DNA from: Sclerodactyla briareus
Taxonomy: Eukaryota; Echinodermata; Holothuroidea; Dendrochirotida; Sclerodactylidae
Reading direction: 5' to 3'
Assembly (NCBI GenBank): GCA_026419785.1
Contig: JAODTK010001144.1
Span: forward strand, 248,001-312,000
DNA length: 64,000 nt
Both the position numbers and the translations under genes were made by a program. This document shows positions 22,675 through 34,505 of the stretch, in pieces. Within the stretch, counting starts at the first letter, position 1, and every line of letters starts with the position of its first letter. Under the pieces are notes generated by a model, which was given only the letters and a program-made list of their open reading frames with translations, did no database searches and was not told the DNA's origin.

Positions 22675-24840
22675 CGAGAACTTCCAATTCAGTAGAGTTG
22701 TAACGCGGAAACGAGGCCACATAAGAGAATTAGTGTAACCAGAAGCGAAGAGTGCGAGCGGCTCTGGAAGGCCTAAACAACTCGCCGATTACAGATATAG
22801 ATAGGAGCCGAATTGTTCAGCCTTATAGACCATAGGCATCACTATACACAATACGGAAGCGTACCGGGAGCCAGTGGAGGTCATGTAAAATGGCGTGACA
22901 TGAGAGTACTTCACTCTAAAACCACTATGGTCAAAATTGACCATTCCATTGGTTAACTAAGCACCGAACCATAAATGGTCAAAATTTGACTGAACTATGG
23001 TCAAACTATGGTCAAAGGTGACCAAATATTGCTCACTTTTGACCATAGTTTGACCATAGTTCAGTCAAATTTTGACCATTTATGGTTCGGTGCATAGTTA
23101 ACCAATGGGATGGTCAATTTTGACCATATGTTTTTAGAGTGTTCGATGCTCTCACCAGCACGCGGGCAGCATAATTTTGAGCTCGCTGGAGGCGCCCAAT
23201 TTGATAAATGGGTAAACCATATAGGAGTAGCATTGCCACTATGGCACTATTGCCACTATGTTTAGCGGCACTGGGTGTGAGGTATCTTTCAATCTACTAA
23301 TTTAAACGTAGGGTGATCCATAGCAGACTTAGTGATAGTAGAGATGTGATGAAACAAATGCATATTGGCAGGGGGGGGTCAGGAATAACGCCGAGGTACG
23401 AACAAATCAGGAGAAGAAATACGGGAATCACCTATTAGCAATGACGTAGTGGGGATCTTATAGCCAGCTGTTGCTTGGATCCAATCAACATGAATTTTGT
23501 TTTGTCATCATTTAGTTTGAGAAAGTTGTTACCCATCCAACTTCTCACCTCCCTTATATACACGACTCCCATGGATCGCAGCAATAGAGAGATCTGTGGG
23601 TGGACTAGCAGGGCCAAGGGTGAGATACATTGTGTATCGTCAGCATAAGTGTGATACCGTAACAACTTCATAATGATTTTATGGAGAGGATATGTTTAAA
23701 TGATAAACCACTGGGGGCCAAGAGCAGAACCCTGGGGGACAGAAAATTTGACTGAGACGTGGCACTTCCACCCGACACATTGTGGTCGGTTTTTCAAATA
23801 CGACTGACACCACTAAGTGCCACGTCACACACCCCGAATTCCTGCATTCTTAGTAAAAGCAAGAGTGGTCAACAGTGTCAAAGGCCGCGCTGAGATCTAA
23901 GAGGACATAAACAGTGACCCTACCCTTATCCATAGCCTGAAGAAACAATCATTCTGTACTCTCAGCAATGCAGTCTCGACACTTTCCAATTAATTCCAAT
24001 TATTTCCAATGAAGTAGTGGGGATCTTAGCCAGCTGTCGCTTAGATTGAAGGCTTGAAGAAACACCCCCTCAGACAACGGTTTGTTAACAATTGTCGTTA
24101 TAAATGGAATGAGTGTGTCCAGGCAGGCCCTGAGTACGGGAGCTGGTACTGAATCAAGCGCAGATGACTTACAGGATGACTGTGTGATGAGATCTCTGAT
24201 ATCGACCTCAGTGGCAGGTGTGAACTCAGCGAGTCTAGGAACGTTGACTGGAAACCTCGGTATCGCTGCCAGTTTGTCTGCAGATGTGAACTGATCACGT
24301 ATATCAATTACCTTGCCACTGAAGGATGCAAACCTGTCTGCCAGAACCTGCGGTGACTGGGACGTGGGGAGAGGAGGCCGCTCATTCCTAGCAGGTTGTT
24401 GAGTACCTCAAACGATTTCCTCCGATCGGCAGAGTTTGTCTCAACTAAAGAGGAATAATAATCGGCCTTCGCGACCTCAGACAGCGTAATCACACGACGA
24501 TGTTGAACCCTGTACAGCTGCCTATCAACTTCATTTCTTGCCTGGCGCCACTTTCGTTCCAGCCTCCTCTGTTCTCGCCTGGCAATTCGTGTGTCCTCGT
24601 TAAACCAAGGACTGTTAGGTCTCACGTTCCAGCCTGGGTTTTAGCAGGTGCATGCTCGTCAAGTGCGCCAGCCAACTCATAAAGTACAAACTGTTCCATA
24701 TCAATGCGTTCGATACACCGGGTGATGAATTGAACCTTAGGGGCGCACGGTTTTGTCCGAAAAAGTTGAAAGATAACCGAATTGTGGTCGGACAAATCTG
24801 GATGCATAAAAGATAAGTCCCTATGCCAAAGTCTAAGATG
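22675..24840 (-). pseudogene. L-a, CR1/L2-like LINE pol remnant, copy A
   Basis: From 24,840 down on the minus strand: the end of the endonuclease with LSDHNSVIFQLF (SDH near 24,784-24,792), then PWFNEDTRIARREQRRLERK and WRQARNEVDRQLY, the linker before RT (24,308-24,620). RT motif YADDTQ lies near 23,630-23,647 and WMGNNFLKLNDDKTKFMLIG near 23,475-23,535. The C-terminal YGLPIYQIGRLQRAQNYAAR lies near 23,170-23,230 and HDLHWLPVRFRI-like residues near 22,880. Frameshifts are frequent and the 3' tail is missing. It is interrupted by a 230-bp MITE at 22,912-23,141. Confidence 0.88.
22912..23141. mobile_element. 230-bp palindromic MITE in L-a copy A
   Basis: It starts CACTCTAAAA and ends TTTTAGAGTG. 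Almost the whole length is self-complementary: TATGGTCAAAATTGACCAT, GGTTAACTA and ATAAATGGTCAAAATTTGAC recur inverted on the other arm around a short centre near 23,025. The host LINE reads straight through this place in copy B (38,550-38,570), so the empty site is known. The flanking bases are consistent with a TT duplication. No coding capacity. The superfamily is not assigned. Confidence 0.92.
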
Positions 24841-26309
24841 GCGGCTAATGCTGATATTGTCCTATTTAGCTGCTGAGATAGATATCGGTTCCACAGAGCT
24901 AGAACAATTTCTAAATGAAAGCAAAACCAACACTGAATAGGCAAAATAAGCACATGTACCAATGCGCATACGGATGCGTATTACAGGGAATGAATTTCTA
25001 TGGAATATCCTCCTCAAGAAGCCAATCGACCGAAAACATGCATGGGGTGCGGCATTTTTATGGTCTTCCAGGCGCATAAACTTTTAGAGCGTTCTCCTCT
25101 GAAAAAACGATCGTTTTCGTAAATATGTGATTTTCACATCCATCCCGGACACGGATACACAACAATTGAATCCCAGCTTTGAGGTAGGATTCTATGAACG
25201 CGGGAGCGGGGTGCGGTATGAATGTGAAAATCGGATGTTACGTTGATACAGGTCGAGCAAATAAACTGTACGATGATGCCGAAAGGGTTACCAGACAACT
25301 CCCATTCGGACAATTCCCACCCGGACAATTCCCACCCAAACGTGACCCTAAGTTTAGACCCTAACCCTAATTCTGACCATAAAAAACATTCCGTTGAGGG
25401 GGAATTGTCCGGGTTGGATGTCCGGGTTGGAATTGTCATGGTCACGGCCTGTGAAAGACCTTAGAAAAGCAGCAGGTCATGTATACGGACTTCGATTAGC
25501 TTCATGGGAGAGATTACATGGAATCCATTTGTGGAATGCGACATCAACGCCGCCTTAGTACAAATTGTAATTCTGCCAACGCTCGTTCCGTTCCATTTGG
25601 AATAAATTATGCTTCAGATCCCCATTACAACCGTGCCAAATCGAAACGCATATGATAGCCCTTCCACCAACAATGCTCACGTGAATTCGGTATTCATGGA
25701 GTTATGCCGCCACCCCGCAATCCGCATCCGCACTAATGGAATCCCACCTTTAGGCTAGGACTCCATGTATGCGTATCCGGGTTTGGTACGATGTGAAAAA
25801 CCGCCAATTTACGTGACCTGAGCGAGAGCCAGTGTCTGAATGTCCTATTTAGTTACAAAGATAGTTATTGATTCCACAGAGGCAAAACCAACACTGAATA
25901 GGCGAAATAGGCATATGTACAAATGCGTATACCTTTGTGTCTTTTCGCATAAACTGCAGTGTTTCCTCTTCTGAAACAACCGTTTCAGTAAATATGTTTC
26001 CGTTAATATGTGATTTTCACAACCAGCCCGGACCCTGCATACGAACTAGGATCGATGTGATGTGCGGTATGAATGTGAAAATCATAATTTTTTCATGGGA
26101 GATTTTTTTAGAAGGAACTGAAACGGTTTATTATTGTAAGAGGGCCATAAATATCTAGCAATTTAAGAATAAGGGCGGCTAAATATTCAGCCTATTAGGA
26201 AGATATTCTATAGGATCAATTTGCCCTGATAGGCATTATTGCCACATTCGTACACATAGTGATTTCCACTATTTGGATGATCTGTTTCCGCTAGGGAACT
26301 TGTCTCTAC
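24841..26309. repeat. Segment X, copy A
   Basis: This module is shared with B (40,491-41,440) and C (50,601-52,100). In A it contains an internal direct repeat: 24,855-25,140 and 25,835-26,080 share CAAAACCAACACTGAATAGG, CACATGTAC.AATGCG-like and TTCCTCTTCTGAAA-like blocks. Copy C keeps both, while B has only the first. A small inverted-repeat element sits at 25,280-25,450. No coding motif is recognised. Confidence 0.75.
25280..25450. mobile_element. Small MITE-like inverted repeat with CGGACAATTCCCACC modules
   Basis: The left half carries CGGACAATTCCCACC twice, and the right half carries inverted GGAATTGTCCGGGTTGG modules. Between them is GTGACCCTAAG and CCCTAACCCTAATTCTGACC. Copies occur at the same place in B (40,900-41,075) and C (50,965-51,135), so it predates the duplication. 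It is about 170 bp and non-coding. The ends and any target duplication are not clear. Confidence 0.6.
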
Positions 26310-27160
26310 CCCAGCAAACCAATTGCAGGTGATTACTTTTTCATTCCTTGACGAAGCAAAAGAATCTATGCAGTCACGACCACCGTGCGTATGTGTGCGT
26401 GTGTGTGTGTGTGTGTGTGTGGTGTGTGTGTGGTGTGTGTGTGTGTGTGTGTGTGTGTGGTGTGGTGTGTGTGTGTGTGTGTGTGTGTGACACCCCTTGT
26501 CAGCACGATATTTAAAGAACGCAAGCATTGTTATGAAGTTGAAAGAGTATTGTGGGTTGAAAAGTTATAGAGAGGATGACTCCTATTGTTTTTGGTGCCA
26601 GTTCCAGGTCATTCAAGGTCACGAGAGGGCAACTTCAGAAAGCTTGTCAGCACGATATTTCTAAGGAACCCAAGCATGCAGCAAGTTCAAATTAGGTATG
26701 TGGGTTGCACGTATGGTGAGAGAACATATTGTTGTCGGTGTTAGGTCAAGGCCATTTAAGGTCACCATAAGACAATCCATATATATCTGGGCAACGAAAC
26801 ATTTTAGAGGGATGTTCTTATGAAAAGTTTTGTTCGTCTGGGAGAACGACATCTGGTGACCCACTTGGACCTCATTTGACTCTTGACCTCGTTTGACCTT
26901 TCGACCTCGTGCCATTGATTGCAAGTTTCTTGTGTTGACGCAATTTCTTGTGAACAAACCATAAGTAAAAATTAGACTCATGTAGGTCAACACTCCTATC
27001 ACGAGCTTCTCTAGGACGCACATGTGTGAAAGTCAAGACCTTGCCTGAAACACTGGAATGCTGGTTAAATTTGACGTTGACATTCCATCTTGGCCACAAA
27101 ACATTTTAGAGGGATGTTGTCATGGAAGTTTTGTTCGTCTCGAATGCGAACTGCATTTAG
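26310..27160 (+). repeat. AGGTCA-bearing dispersed repeat, copy 2
   Basis: It has the same architecture as 17,841-18,480: TTCCTTGACGAAGCAAAAGA, a long GT run (26,395-26,490), GACACCCCTTGTCAGCACGAT and AAAGAACGCAAGCA. AGGTCA direct repeats with a 4-base spacer lie at 26,606-26,621. Near 26,868-26,910 come several GACCTC/TGACCT half-sites. It sits between segments X and Y in copy A. In copy C only its left end remains (52,010-52,090). Confidence 0.75.
26395..26490 (+). repeat. (GT)n microsatellite
   Basis: About 95 bp of GT with occasional GGT interruptions, occupying a fixed place within the surrounding repeat family. His/Thr or Val/Cys frames across it are artefacts. Confidence 0.97.
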
Positions 27161-28285
27161 TTTCCGCTATGTCATGGGAGCCTACATGTCGATTGCACTT
27201 ATGAATATTTTGTTTGGCGACCTGCCACTCACAATGTAGATCTTCTGTCCGAGGGTAGACAAAATTGACATAATTTGCCAGTGCCTCGATATATATCCCT
27301 CGATATATATCCCTCAGGCATGGCGTACCCAATTTGAGAAACTGCACCTTCAGATCCAAGTATATTGTGTAGTTTTTACCTGTAAAATACACTGTAGGCA
27401 ATGACTCCCATCTATGGCAATTTCTCAACAAAGTGGTCCAATAGTGTACATGGCAGGAGGGAGGTGGTGGAATGTCCCCCCTGACTGTTTCAACTGGTCC
27501 AGAAAAGCTGAAACTACTGAAATGAGGTAGGTGCAAGGGCAGAAATCCTGTTTGATACACTGTTTCCAACAATAGCGGTACATATACGACCCCTCACCGC
27601 GGGTAACCGAGAACACAAAATCTAACCCAGCCCCACCGGGAACAGTACCACTACCTACCATCCCCCCCCCCCCCCTCACGACAGGCTCCACAAAACAATT
27701 GAGTTGAAGCTGAGTTGGGTTACAACAGTAGATGAAAACCTTTCTAAAGGCCTCAGTGAAAATTTAGACAGGAGAACAAATATCTTTTAACATCTGGGTC
27801 AATGACAGAATGACCCGTATTTTACCTAGCCCTTCTCGAAAAAAATACGGTTGTCCATCGTGGAACTAATCAGACCAATACCGGCATAACTGGCTATACT
27901 TGAAACTGACGACTCCTCTGCTTGTTGGTCGGTCAAAGACATACCTGAGACAACAGAGTGAGTCGATTGTCGCGAAATAGACTATCACCAATACCTACGC
28001 CACCAAGCCGGGGTCATTGGATTCTACATACTGGTGCATTTGCCTTACTGCTTACATCCCACTATTTCATAATATAACGCGAAATTTAAAGTTTGCCCTA
28101 TGGGTACGAAACTTTGCCGATGGTGACTTCATTGTCCCTGATACAAGTCAGGGTCATTTGAGTCATCGTAGGTGCAAATTTGCTTACTTTTCGTGATTTC
28201 CAAACTTGGTCAGAATGAATAACGCAGTGTGTAATGGGAGGTCATTTGTTCTTTCTCCACAAATAGGAGAAGGACGGGAGGGCAG
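27161..28285. other. No recognised gene
   Basis: A minus-strand frame of 150 codons at 27,120-27,572 is one of the longest in the window but shows no recognised domain. A poly-C tract lies at 27,661-27,675. The sequence 27,280-27,312 contains a short duplicated CCTCGATATATATCC. The segment is absent from copies B and C. Confidence 0.3.
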
Positions 28286-28289
28286 TGAA

Positions 28290-28870
28290 GGAAGACTGTC
28301 CATGCGTTCGTGACTTCGCTCCTTGACAACTGCAACAGCTTCCCCTGATCAACTATTGATCAATCTACAGCGAATTCAAAACGCTGCAGCCAAAATCGTC
28401 ACAAAGTGTAGTCTGCTCTCCACATAACCCTATTGTCTCCATGACCTTCATTTGCTCCCTGTTAAACTTCGCATCAACTATAAGATTCTTTTATTAACCT
28501 ATAAGTGCATTCACGGTATGCTCTACATACTAAAGAGAACTCGTTGAGATTTTCTCTCCCACACGCTCCCTACGGTTTAGTACAAAATCTATGTTAAATC
28601 ACACAAAGTGTTCACACAATCTTACGGGCACAGATCATTTCAGCACGCATGCCTTCCTTTGGAACAGTTTACCAGAGTCCATGTCAAAAATGCTACTTCA
28701 GTCGACAGCCCCAATCTGTTCTCAAGACACATTTGTTTTCTTGTTGTAAGTTTTATTTTGTGTCCTGGTTGGTTTTTGTCCAGCGCATTGAGACTGTTGT
28801 GAAATGCGCTATATACAGAAACTTTATTATTATTATTTATATTATTATTATTCTTATTATTAAAGGATAC
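28290..28870 (+). pseudogene. L2-like LINE 3' end with (TTA)n tail
   Basis: The plus strand gives LINLQRIQNAAAKIVTKCSL, HDLHLLPVKLRINYKILLLT and YKCIHGMLYI, the CR1/L2 C-terminal pattern. It finishes with AAATGCGCTATATACAGAAA and a TTATTATTA tail at 28,824-28,862, the standard L2 3' end. The insertion is 5'-truncated with no RT core, and frameshifts are present. It lies in copy A only. Confidence 0.9.
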
Positions 28871-28904
28871 GATTTTAATTCAAGTGGTTATAATTTAAAG
28901 TGAA

Positions 28905-30205
28905 CTGACAATGTCTAATAAGGGGTGTAATACAAGCTACTGGTTGACCCTCCTAGTAGTCATAGCCTGTCATCCAGGGCAAGGAATCAAGACCACAGTT
29001 TTGTTGTCTCTTGTCATGTTTGTACTCGCGTGAATCTACTATTCGTGGTGTGTTCATACCGCACGCCCCTATGTAAATCCTAAGCCTGGGGCTGCATGCA
29101 GCAACCGGACCAAGATATGGTCATGATGTACCAATACAGCTTCCTCTCTGTTTACTCGGTACAGTGACGCACTCATAAAACCGTATAGAACTGGTTGTCA
29201 GGCAATGCCTGACTTCCCGCGAGGTGAATTTCATGTCAAGTAGAGGAAAATATGTAGTGAAAGACGTATGACCTGTTCCTCATGTGTGAACAATCATAAC
29301 GGTATTCTTACTGTGTGGTACGGTAGCCTACATGCATGGTTCGTCAAAAAATGGTCGTTGAGGAAATTCGCTGTTAGGTCAGCGGTTTGTTGTTCCGGTG
29401 CGAGCTCGCTCTTCTGGGTGGTAAGATACATGTTCGGTAAGTTGAAAACTTACTACAGTAAGCAGCATTTTAGGCCCAAATGTTGTGACGAGGTTTTGAT
29501 GACGATGGACAGTCCCCTTATCTGGCCAGGCGTCTTAATTGAAAATTGGTAGGGTTCATTGTCGATGAGGCAACTGGGCAATTTCTCGATTTGTAACTTT
29601 TCGAGTCCCGACCGGACAGAAGGGTCTGTCAAGCGCATAACTGGTTTAAATCTTTACTGGCAACACCTCATCTCATATTTGGGGGCAAATCCTGTGCAAA
29701 GTTAACATAATGCTATGTGCAGGCGGGCGTCCGTATGCCGTCCAACTTGTACTAAGTCATGGGACGGCTCCATTTTTTTTAGTCTGTATGCGCCGATTTT
29801 TTCCATTTTCTGGCGCACAAACGGGCGATTCCAAGACAAAAATCGATGTCAAGTAACAACCCCCAAACACCTGACATATTGTCTTCCGCCCCTACCATTG
29901 GGAGGTCTTTTATCATTCTCAGTATATCAGAGGTTGGTTCATTTTTTGCACAGATTAGTGATTTTTTCTATCTTCGGGCCTACGACGTCACGATCCAATA
30001 CAGTCCCTTATGCAACAATGAGATTCGTGTTCAAAGCCCGTACCAGGGACAAAGGCTCTCTGTGAAGAGATGGTATACTGGTAATGTCTTAGTCTTGGTA
30101 TATTCGTTCCTGTATCTGGCTGTTGACCCCGCCGTGTCTTTTCACCATGTGTTCAAAAACACAGAATCTTTTTCTCCTCTCCTGCTTCTATAGTTATCCT
30201 GACTC
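28905..30205. repeat. Segment Y, copy A
   Basis: This module is shared with B (41,441-42,690) and C (52,101-53,288 plus 55,264-55,600). Landmarks are CGCGTGAATCTACTATTCGT, TACGGTAGCCTACATGCATG, GAGGCAACTGGGCAATTTCT and CTTCTATAGTTATCC. Frames on both strands reach 116 codons, but none is conserved intact across the three copies, and I recognise no domain. It may be part of an old retrotransposon whose coding part is too decayed to name. Confidence 0.7.
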
Positions 30206-31390
30206 GTTTTTGATTCCCTGGCGAAGCCCAAAGGAATCTCTGGCGTCACGCGTGTGCGTGTGTTTGTATTGTGTGTGTGGGTGTGTGTATGTGTGGTGTG
30301 TGTTGTGTGGTGTGTGTGTGACACTTCCGTTTTCCCTCCGATATCTTAACAAACGCAAGCATTATATTTGTTCATATCAGGTAGGTGGTGTCCACCCATG
30401 GAAGATATGTCCCCTATTGTTTTTGTACCACTCGTGGTCGTTCAAGGTCATGAGAGGTTAAACTTTGAAAAGTGTTTCCGCAAGATATCTAATATCGCAA
30501 GCAGGTATGAAATTCATAATTGGTAGGTATTGAACCCATGGCGGATGACCCCTATTGTTTTTTGTGAGGTCAAGGTTCATTTAAGGGTCTCATATGGCAT
30601 CTTATCATATCTTGGCAACGAAACTTTTAGAGTGATGTCGTAATGGTAAGTTTTGTTCGTCCTCGTTGAAATACATCTGGTGACCGACTTTGTACCTCAT
30701 CTTGACCCTTTTGATCTCTGACTCATTTGCCCTCTTACTAGGGATTTTTCCTGCTTTTTTTGTTTGGCGGGAGCGTCTTGTTAAGACCAACAACAAAAAA
30801 ATAAGACACTACCATACTAACGATACTCCTTATCACAAGCTATCTCAATGAAGGTAGAAGGTCAAGACAGAAAAAATCGTCATATATCTCGGGCAACGAA
30901 ACATTTTGAGTACTGTCAATAATGGAAGTTTTCGTTCGTCCTGGGTGAAATACATCTGGTGCCCAACGTTGACCTCATTTGACCTATTGCCTTTTTGACC
31001 TCATTGACTTTTGACCTGGTGGTTGTTTTGCATGCTTTTTATGTGTTGAGATCGGAAGCGTCTTGTAGACAAACGACAAAGCAATGACACTACCTACCTA
31101 CGATACAATTATCACAAGCTATCTCAATGAGTGGAAGTCAAGCAGCTAAACCCTGGAATGTGGATAAATTTGGCATTTGACATCTGCCTCCCCTCAGCAT
31201 GATATCTAATGATGCAGGATCATCAAGTTCAAATTAGTGGTGGATTGTACACATGATGAGAATAACCCATTGTGTTTTTTGGTTATTCAGTCAGGTCATT
31301 CCAGGTCACCATAGGACAATCCTTTAATCTCTGCAACGATTCATTGTAAAGAGTTAGAAAAGCATATACCAACCCACAAATATTTCCCCA
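30206..31390 (+). repeat. AGGTCA-bearing dispersed repeat, copy 3
   Basis: The third member of the family: TTTTTGATTCCCTGGCGAAG, a GT run (30,246-30,322), GACACTTCCGTTTTC and ACAAACGCAAGCAT. AGGTCA direct repeats with 4-base spacers lie at 31,293-31,308, and inverted TGACCT pairs with the same spacing at 30,970-30,985. It is longer than the others because an internal block is repeated: CTTGGCAACGAAAC-like sequence at ~30,613 and ~30,890. It is part of the ~3-kb insertion that separates Y from L-b in copy A only. Confidence 0.75.
30246..30322 (+). repeat. (GT)n microsatellite
   Basis: About 75 bp of interrupted GT inside the third AGGTCA-bearing repeat, in the same relative position as the GT run at 26,395. 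Confidence 0.95.
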
Positions 31391-32050
31391 GTCTTCCAGT
31401 CATGCTTGAAATTTCATTTTATTGTTATTCCTGATATGTTTGAGTATTGACCTGTCCCAAAATTTCCCCTAGACAAGACAGTACAAATTTTTGAATTGTC
31501 TTTTTACTTATTAGCCCCCAGTGACAGCCTATATGTACCAAATTCCGGACAATTAGTTGGGGTTGGCTACGGGTGGGGGTGGCAATTTTGGTCTTGCCCG
31601 CACCCCCCCCGCACCCCCCTCCAGGTTCAAGGCAGCTTATGAAATTTAAAAATTAGCCCTGTTTGAAGCCCGCATCACTGCATTTATTGACATTCCTAAT
31701 TGCAAAACAGAAACACCTCTTCTCTTGCGTATACTCCTCTCATATTCTTGTTACATTTTCGACCACCAAAGTGTGTGTTGCCCCCTTCATAAATCTGGGT
31801 TGCTTCCAATTCCCCCCCCCCTCCCCTCTCCCCTTCCCCAATACAAGTAATTTCCCAGTGAGACAGTACAAATTCTTCATGTCTTTTACTATTATTCCTG
31901 ATATGTCTGATAATTGGACTAGCACCATGACCAGCCATGTATGTATTATGTACCCTCTATCAGTAGTGGTCAATTGTTGCTATGGGTGGGCGTGGAATGG
32001 CACGGCAGATACGCCTCTTCTTACATGCACCACCCAAACTGAGCCCACAT
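31391..32050. repeat. Two related blocks with C-rich centres
   Basis: The blocks at ~31,400-31,590 and ~31,850-32,000 share ATTATTCCTGATATGT, GACAGTACAAATT and a G-rich GGGTGGG.GTGG block (order partly rearranged), suggesting an old tandem duplication of about 450 bp. C tracts lie near 31,600 and 31,815. Frames of 77-129 codons here run on both strands and carry no motif. Copy A only. Confidence 0.45.
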
Positions 32051-33169
32051 AATTCAGAAATGTCTCAATTGTACATTGGTCTATATATACTAGAAATTAC
32101 AAAGATCTGTCTGTTTCTATAGCTAATTTGTATAATTATCGTGCAGCCAGATACATTTGTTATGTGAGGTGCAGCATGGGGTGGGTCATATAGAGTGACA
32201 TTCCTCAACTCCACCAATGTAGGAGAGAATAGTGATTTGAAAGCCTTTGAAAAGTTTACCCTAAAAATAGCATCAGACATTTGATGGACTGGTAAAATGG
32301 CTACTGATACAAGTATTCTGACAGTTATGCACTGTCAATTGCATGGCCCCTGCCCCCCCCCCCCCTTGTACCCCAACAGTGAGTCATTGCACTTCACAAT
32401 GATGCACCCCTCAGCTCACATTGTGGCCTGAAAAATAATGAAATTATACACCCACAGTCTTTGAAGCCCAGACTACTCCTGCTGTACAAATTGAAACGAT
32501 TTGACTGGCATGACTTACCCTCAGTCACATTATTGATTACGACAATGTACAATGACCACCATGTGGGAGATACCATTCTATGGACACTTACTGTACCTAC
32601 AATTACTCGCCTTGTCCAGGTATGAGGATGCAATTGATAATATATAGCCTGTATGCACTCTCTTTTCCCCACCCAATATACCCCTAAAAAAGATATTTTT
32701 TCACATTTGTTAATGATTTTGTTCGTTTCCGATTCAAAGAACTGCCACTTATTCAATCTATCTGCTTGGACCACCGCAGTCACTTATGAGTAATGAAGGT
32801 TGCTAAAGTGATCCTCATCTTTAGCCTTGCCTGCAGTCCTCTGCTTAGTGTTTCGGTCGCTGGGACTTCCCACACTGAATGGAAAACATTGGCCCTCGCT
32901 GTTATGACTCGTGACTTTAACTTCGCTCTTCAAGATATACTTCTTACCAGGTTTATTTTCAGTATTTCATTTTTTCAATGTTGTCCCTCAGATGACTTTT
33001 TGACCTTGGTCAAACACAAGTATCTCATCGCTGCCTGCGTAATATTGCAGATGATCGTTTTGTGTGTCAAGTTGTGGTTTTAGTTGGCACCAAACATCTT
33101 GCAGGGTTTTGATAAGCTGAGTAAGGGGAACATTTCGTAAAAAAGGGGCAAGGAATCACGACGCAGAGT
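32051..33169. other. No recognised gene (copy A-specific)
   Basis: Contains a 129-codon minus-strand frame (32,394-32,783) and, on the plus strand, a 96-codon frame (32,793-33,083) opening MKVAKVILIFSLACSPLLSV, which looks like a signal peptide or membrane segment. Neither belongs to a family I recognise. A poly-C tract lies at 32,352-32,366. Copies B and C lack this whole stretch. Confidence 0.25.
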
Positions 33170-34505
33170 TGTCGTTCTTGTTAGGTGTTATTTCTTCTCG
33201 AGCGGCACTAGGGACTCAGTACTTCAGTCGTCTTCTCTTCATGTTGACGCTCCATATTCCTGTTTCGGTTCTTCTTGAAATTGCTTACGTAGCGGACGCC
33301 ATTTGGCTTCCCCAATTACGCCGTCGTCTATTTCCGGTTTCAGATGGTTTTTCTGGGTCCGAAGAGTTATACATGAAAACACCATAGTAATGTTGGCCTC
33401 GAATCGATGTATTTATAATTTCAGCGGGTAGGCCTTCTTGATGATGATGAATGAGCCTCAACAAGTGATTTTTTTCCACAGTTGTGGTATCTTACACAGT
33501 CATTCCGTTTGAACAATTGTGCAAAGACTGGCCGGCCACGTTGATCTCTGCACAGCTCACAGTACTTATATTACAGAGATTATCAGGACCAGTGGCTTTA
33601 TGAACTTTCACCTGACCCCGCACCGACTGACACAATATTGGTCAGTTTCCACCGACCAGTAGAGTGACCTAGCTATCTTCTCACATTATACTAAAATAGC
33701 TGCGGCCCCAGGGGGGGGTGGGAATGTCAATGTATCGTATCGTTCAAAAGTAGAAAGACCTGTCCAATCTTAAACTGCTTAAAGTCACTTGCGATGAATA
33801 TAGGTGCCGTATGTGATCGTGCCTTCAGTTTCCTTGACATTATCGGCTACTGTCTCCTGACAATCGTAATATCAGCCGGGGTTGGGAATTTCCTTGGAGG
33901 GAGACGGCCCTCAATCCCACCACCACAGCAGCGCGAATTATCGAGCAACAAATTTGGCTTTTCGCAGACCAGTTATTGCACCATCTTCGCTTAACGAGGG
34001 GCACAGTCCCCCTCCCCTCGTCTTCCCTGAGCAACTGTTTTATCGCTCCTGATCAAAGAGAAATTCGTGACACCGCATCTGGGGGTTTTCATTGGCCTGT
34101 TTTCTGCGCGAACGCCATCAGACAAGACTCTCTGTACTCACATGTACGTGGAGAGAGTTTGTAGTTCCTTCATCTCTGTTTGTAAATCGATCGAAATTGC
34201 CTTTTAAAAAAAATCATGTGGTATTGGGAGTTTGGCGGCCCGTTCCGAATACGGCCCTGATCCCCCCCGCTTACCTCTCTTGTTGGTTTGATTTTCCCCG
34301 TGATAAGTGTTTATATCCGTTTGGACGGTTCCCTGCTGAGATACTCACGTAAAGACTTAGCTCAAGTGATTCGTTCCGTGTGTAGGACTAGGCTGCTAGG
34401 CTGCGTTCCAAAACCGACTCAAATCCCGTCCCATTGTTTCGGACAACGGCGAACCCAAATGGCCATTAAAACAGTTAAACGTTTTTATGTATCCAGGCCA
34501 TGTTA
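33170..34505 (-). pseudogene. L-b LINE endonuclease/RT remnant, copy A
   Basis: On the minus strand, starting near 34,490: a 5' region, then KRRWCNNWSAKSQ near 33,985-34,025, the NQRWCxN.W...(C)S.DIE hallmark of one group of LINE endonucleases. Lower down (33,560-33,620) come KVHKATGPDNL-like residues from the start of the RT domain. The stretch between EN and RT is shortened and no YADD core follows, so the element is internally and 3' deleted. The full motif set is clearer in copies B and C. Frameshifted throughout. Confidence 0.7.

Noticed and set aside
26208-26570. Open frames rich in His/Thr or Val/Cys over the GT run
   Set aside because: They are direct translations of a dinucleotide repeat and have no independent coding evidence.
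27120-27572. 150-codon minus-strand frame as a host gene
   Set aside because: No domain, no splice or start context, and it overlaps a dispersed repeat edge; kept only as an unannotated frame.
33285-33479. 64-codon frame as a continuation of the L-b RT
   Set aside because: Its residues do not match any RT motif; the RT appears to end upstream.
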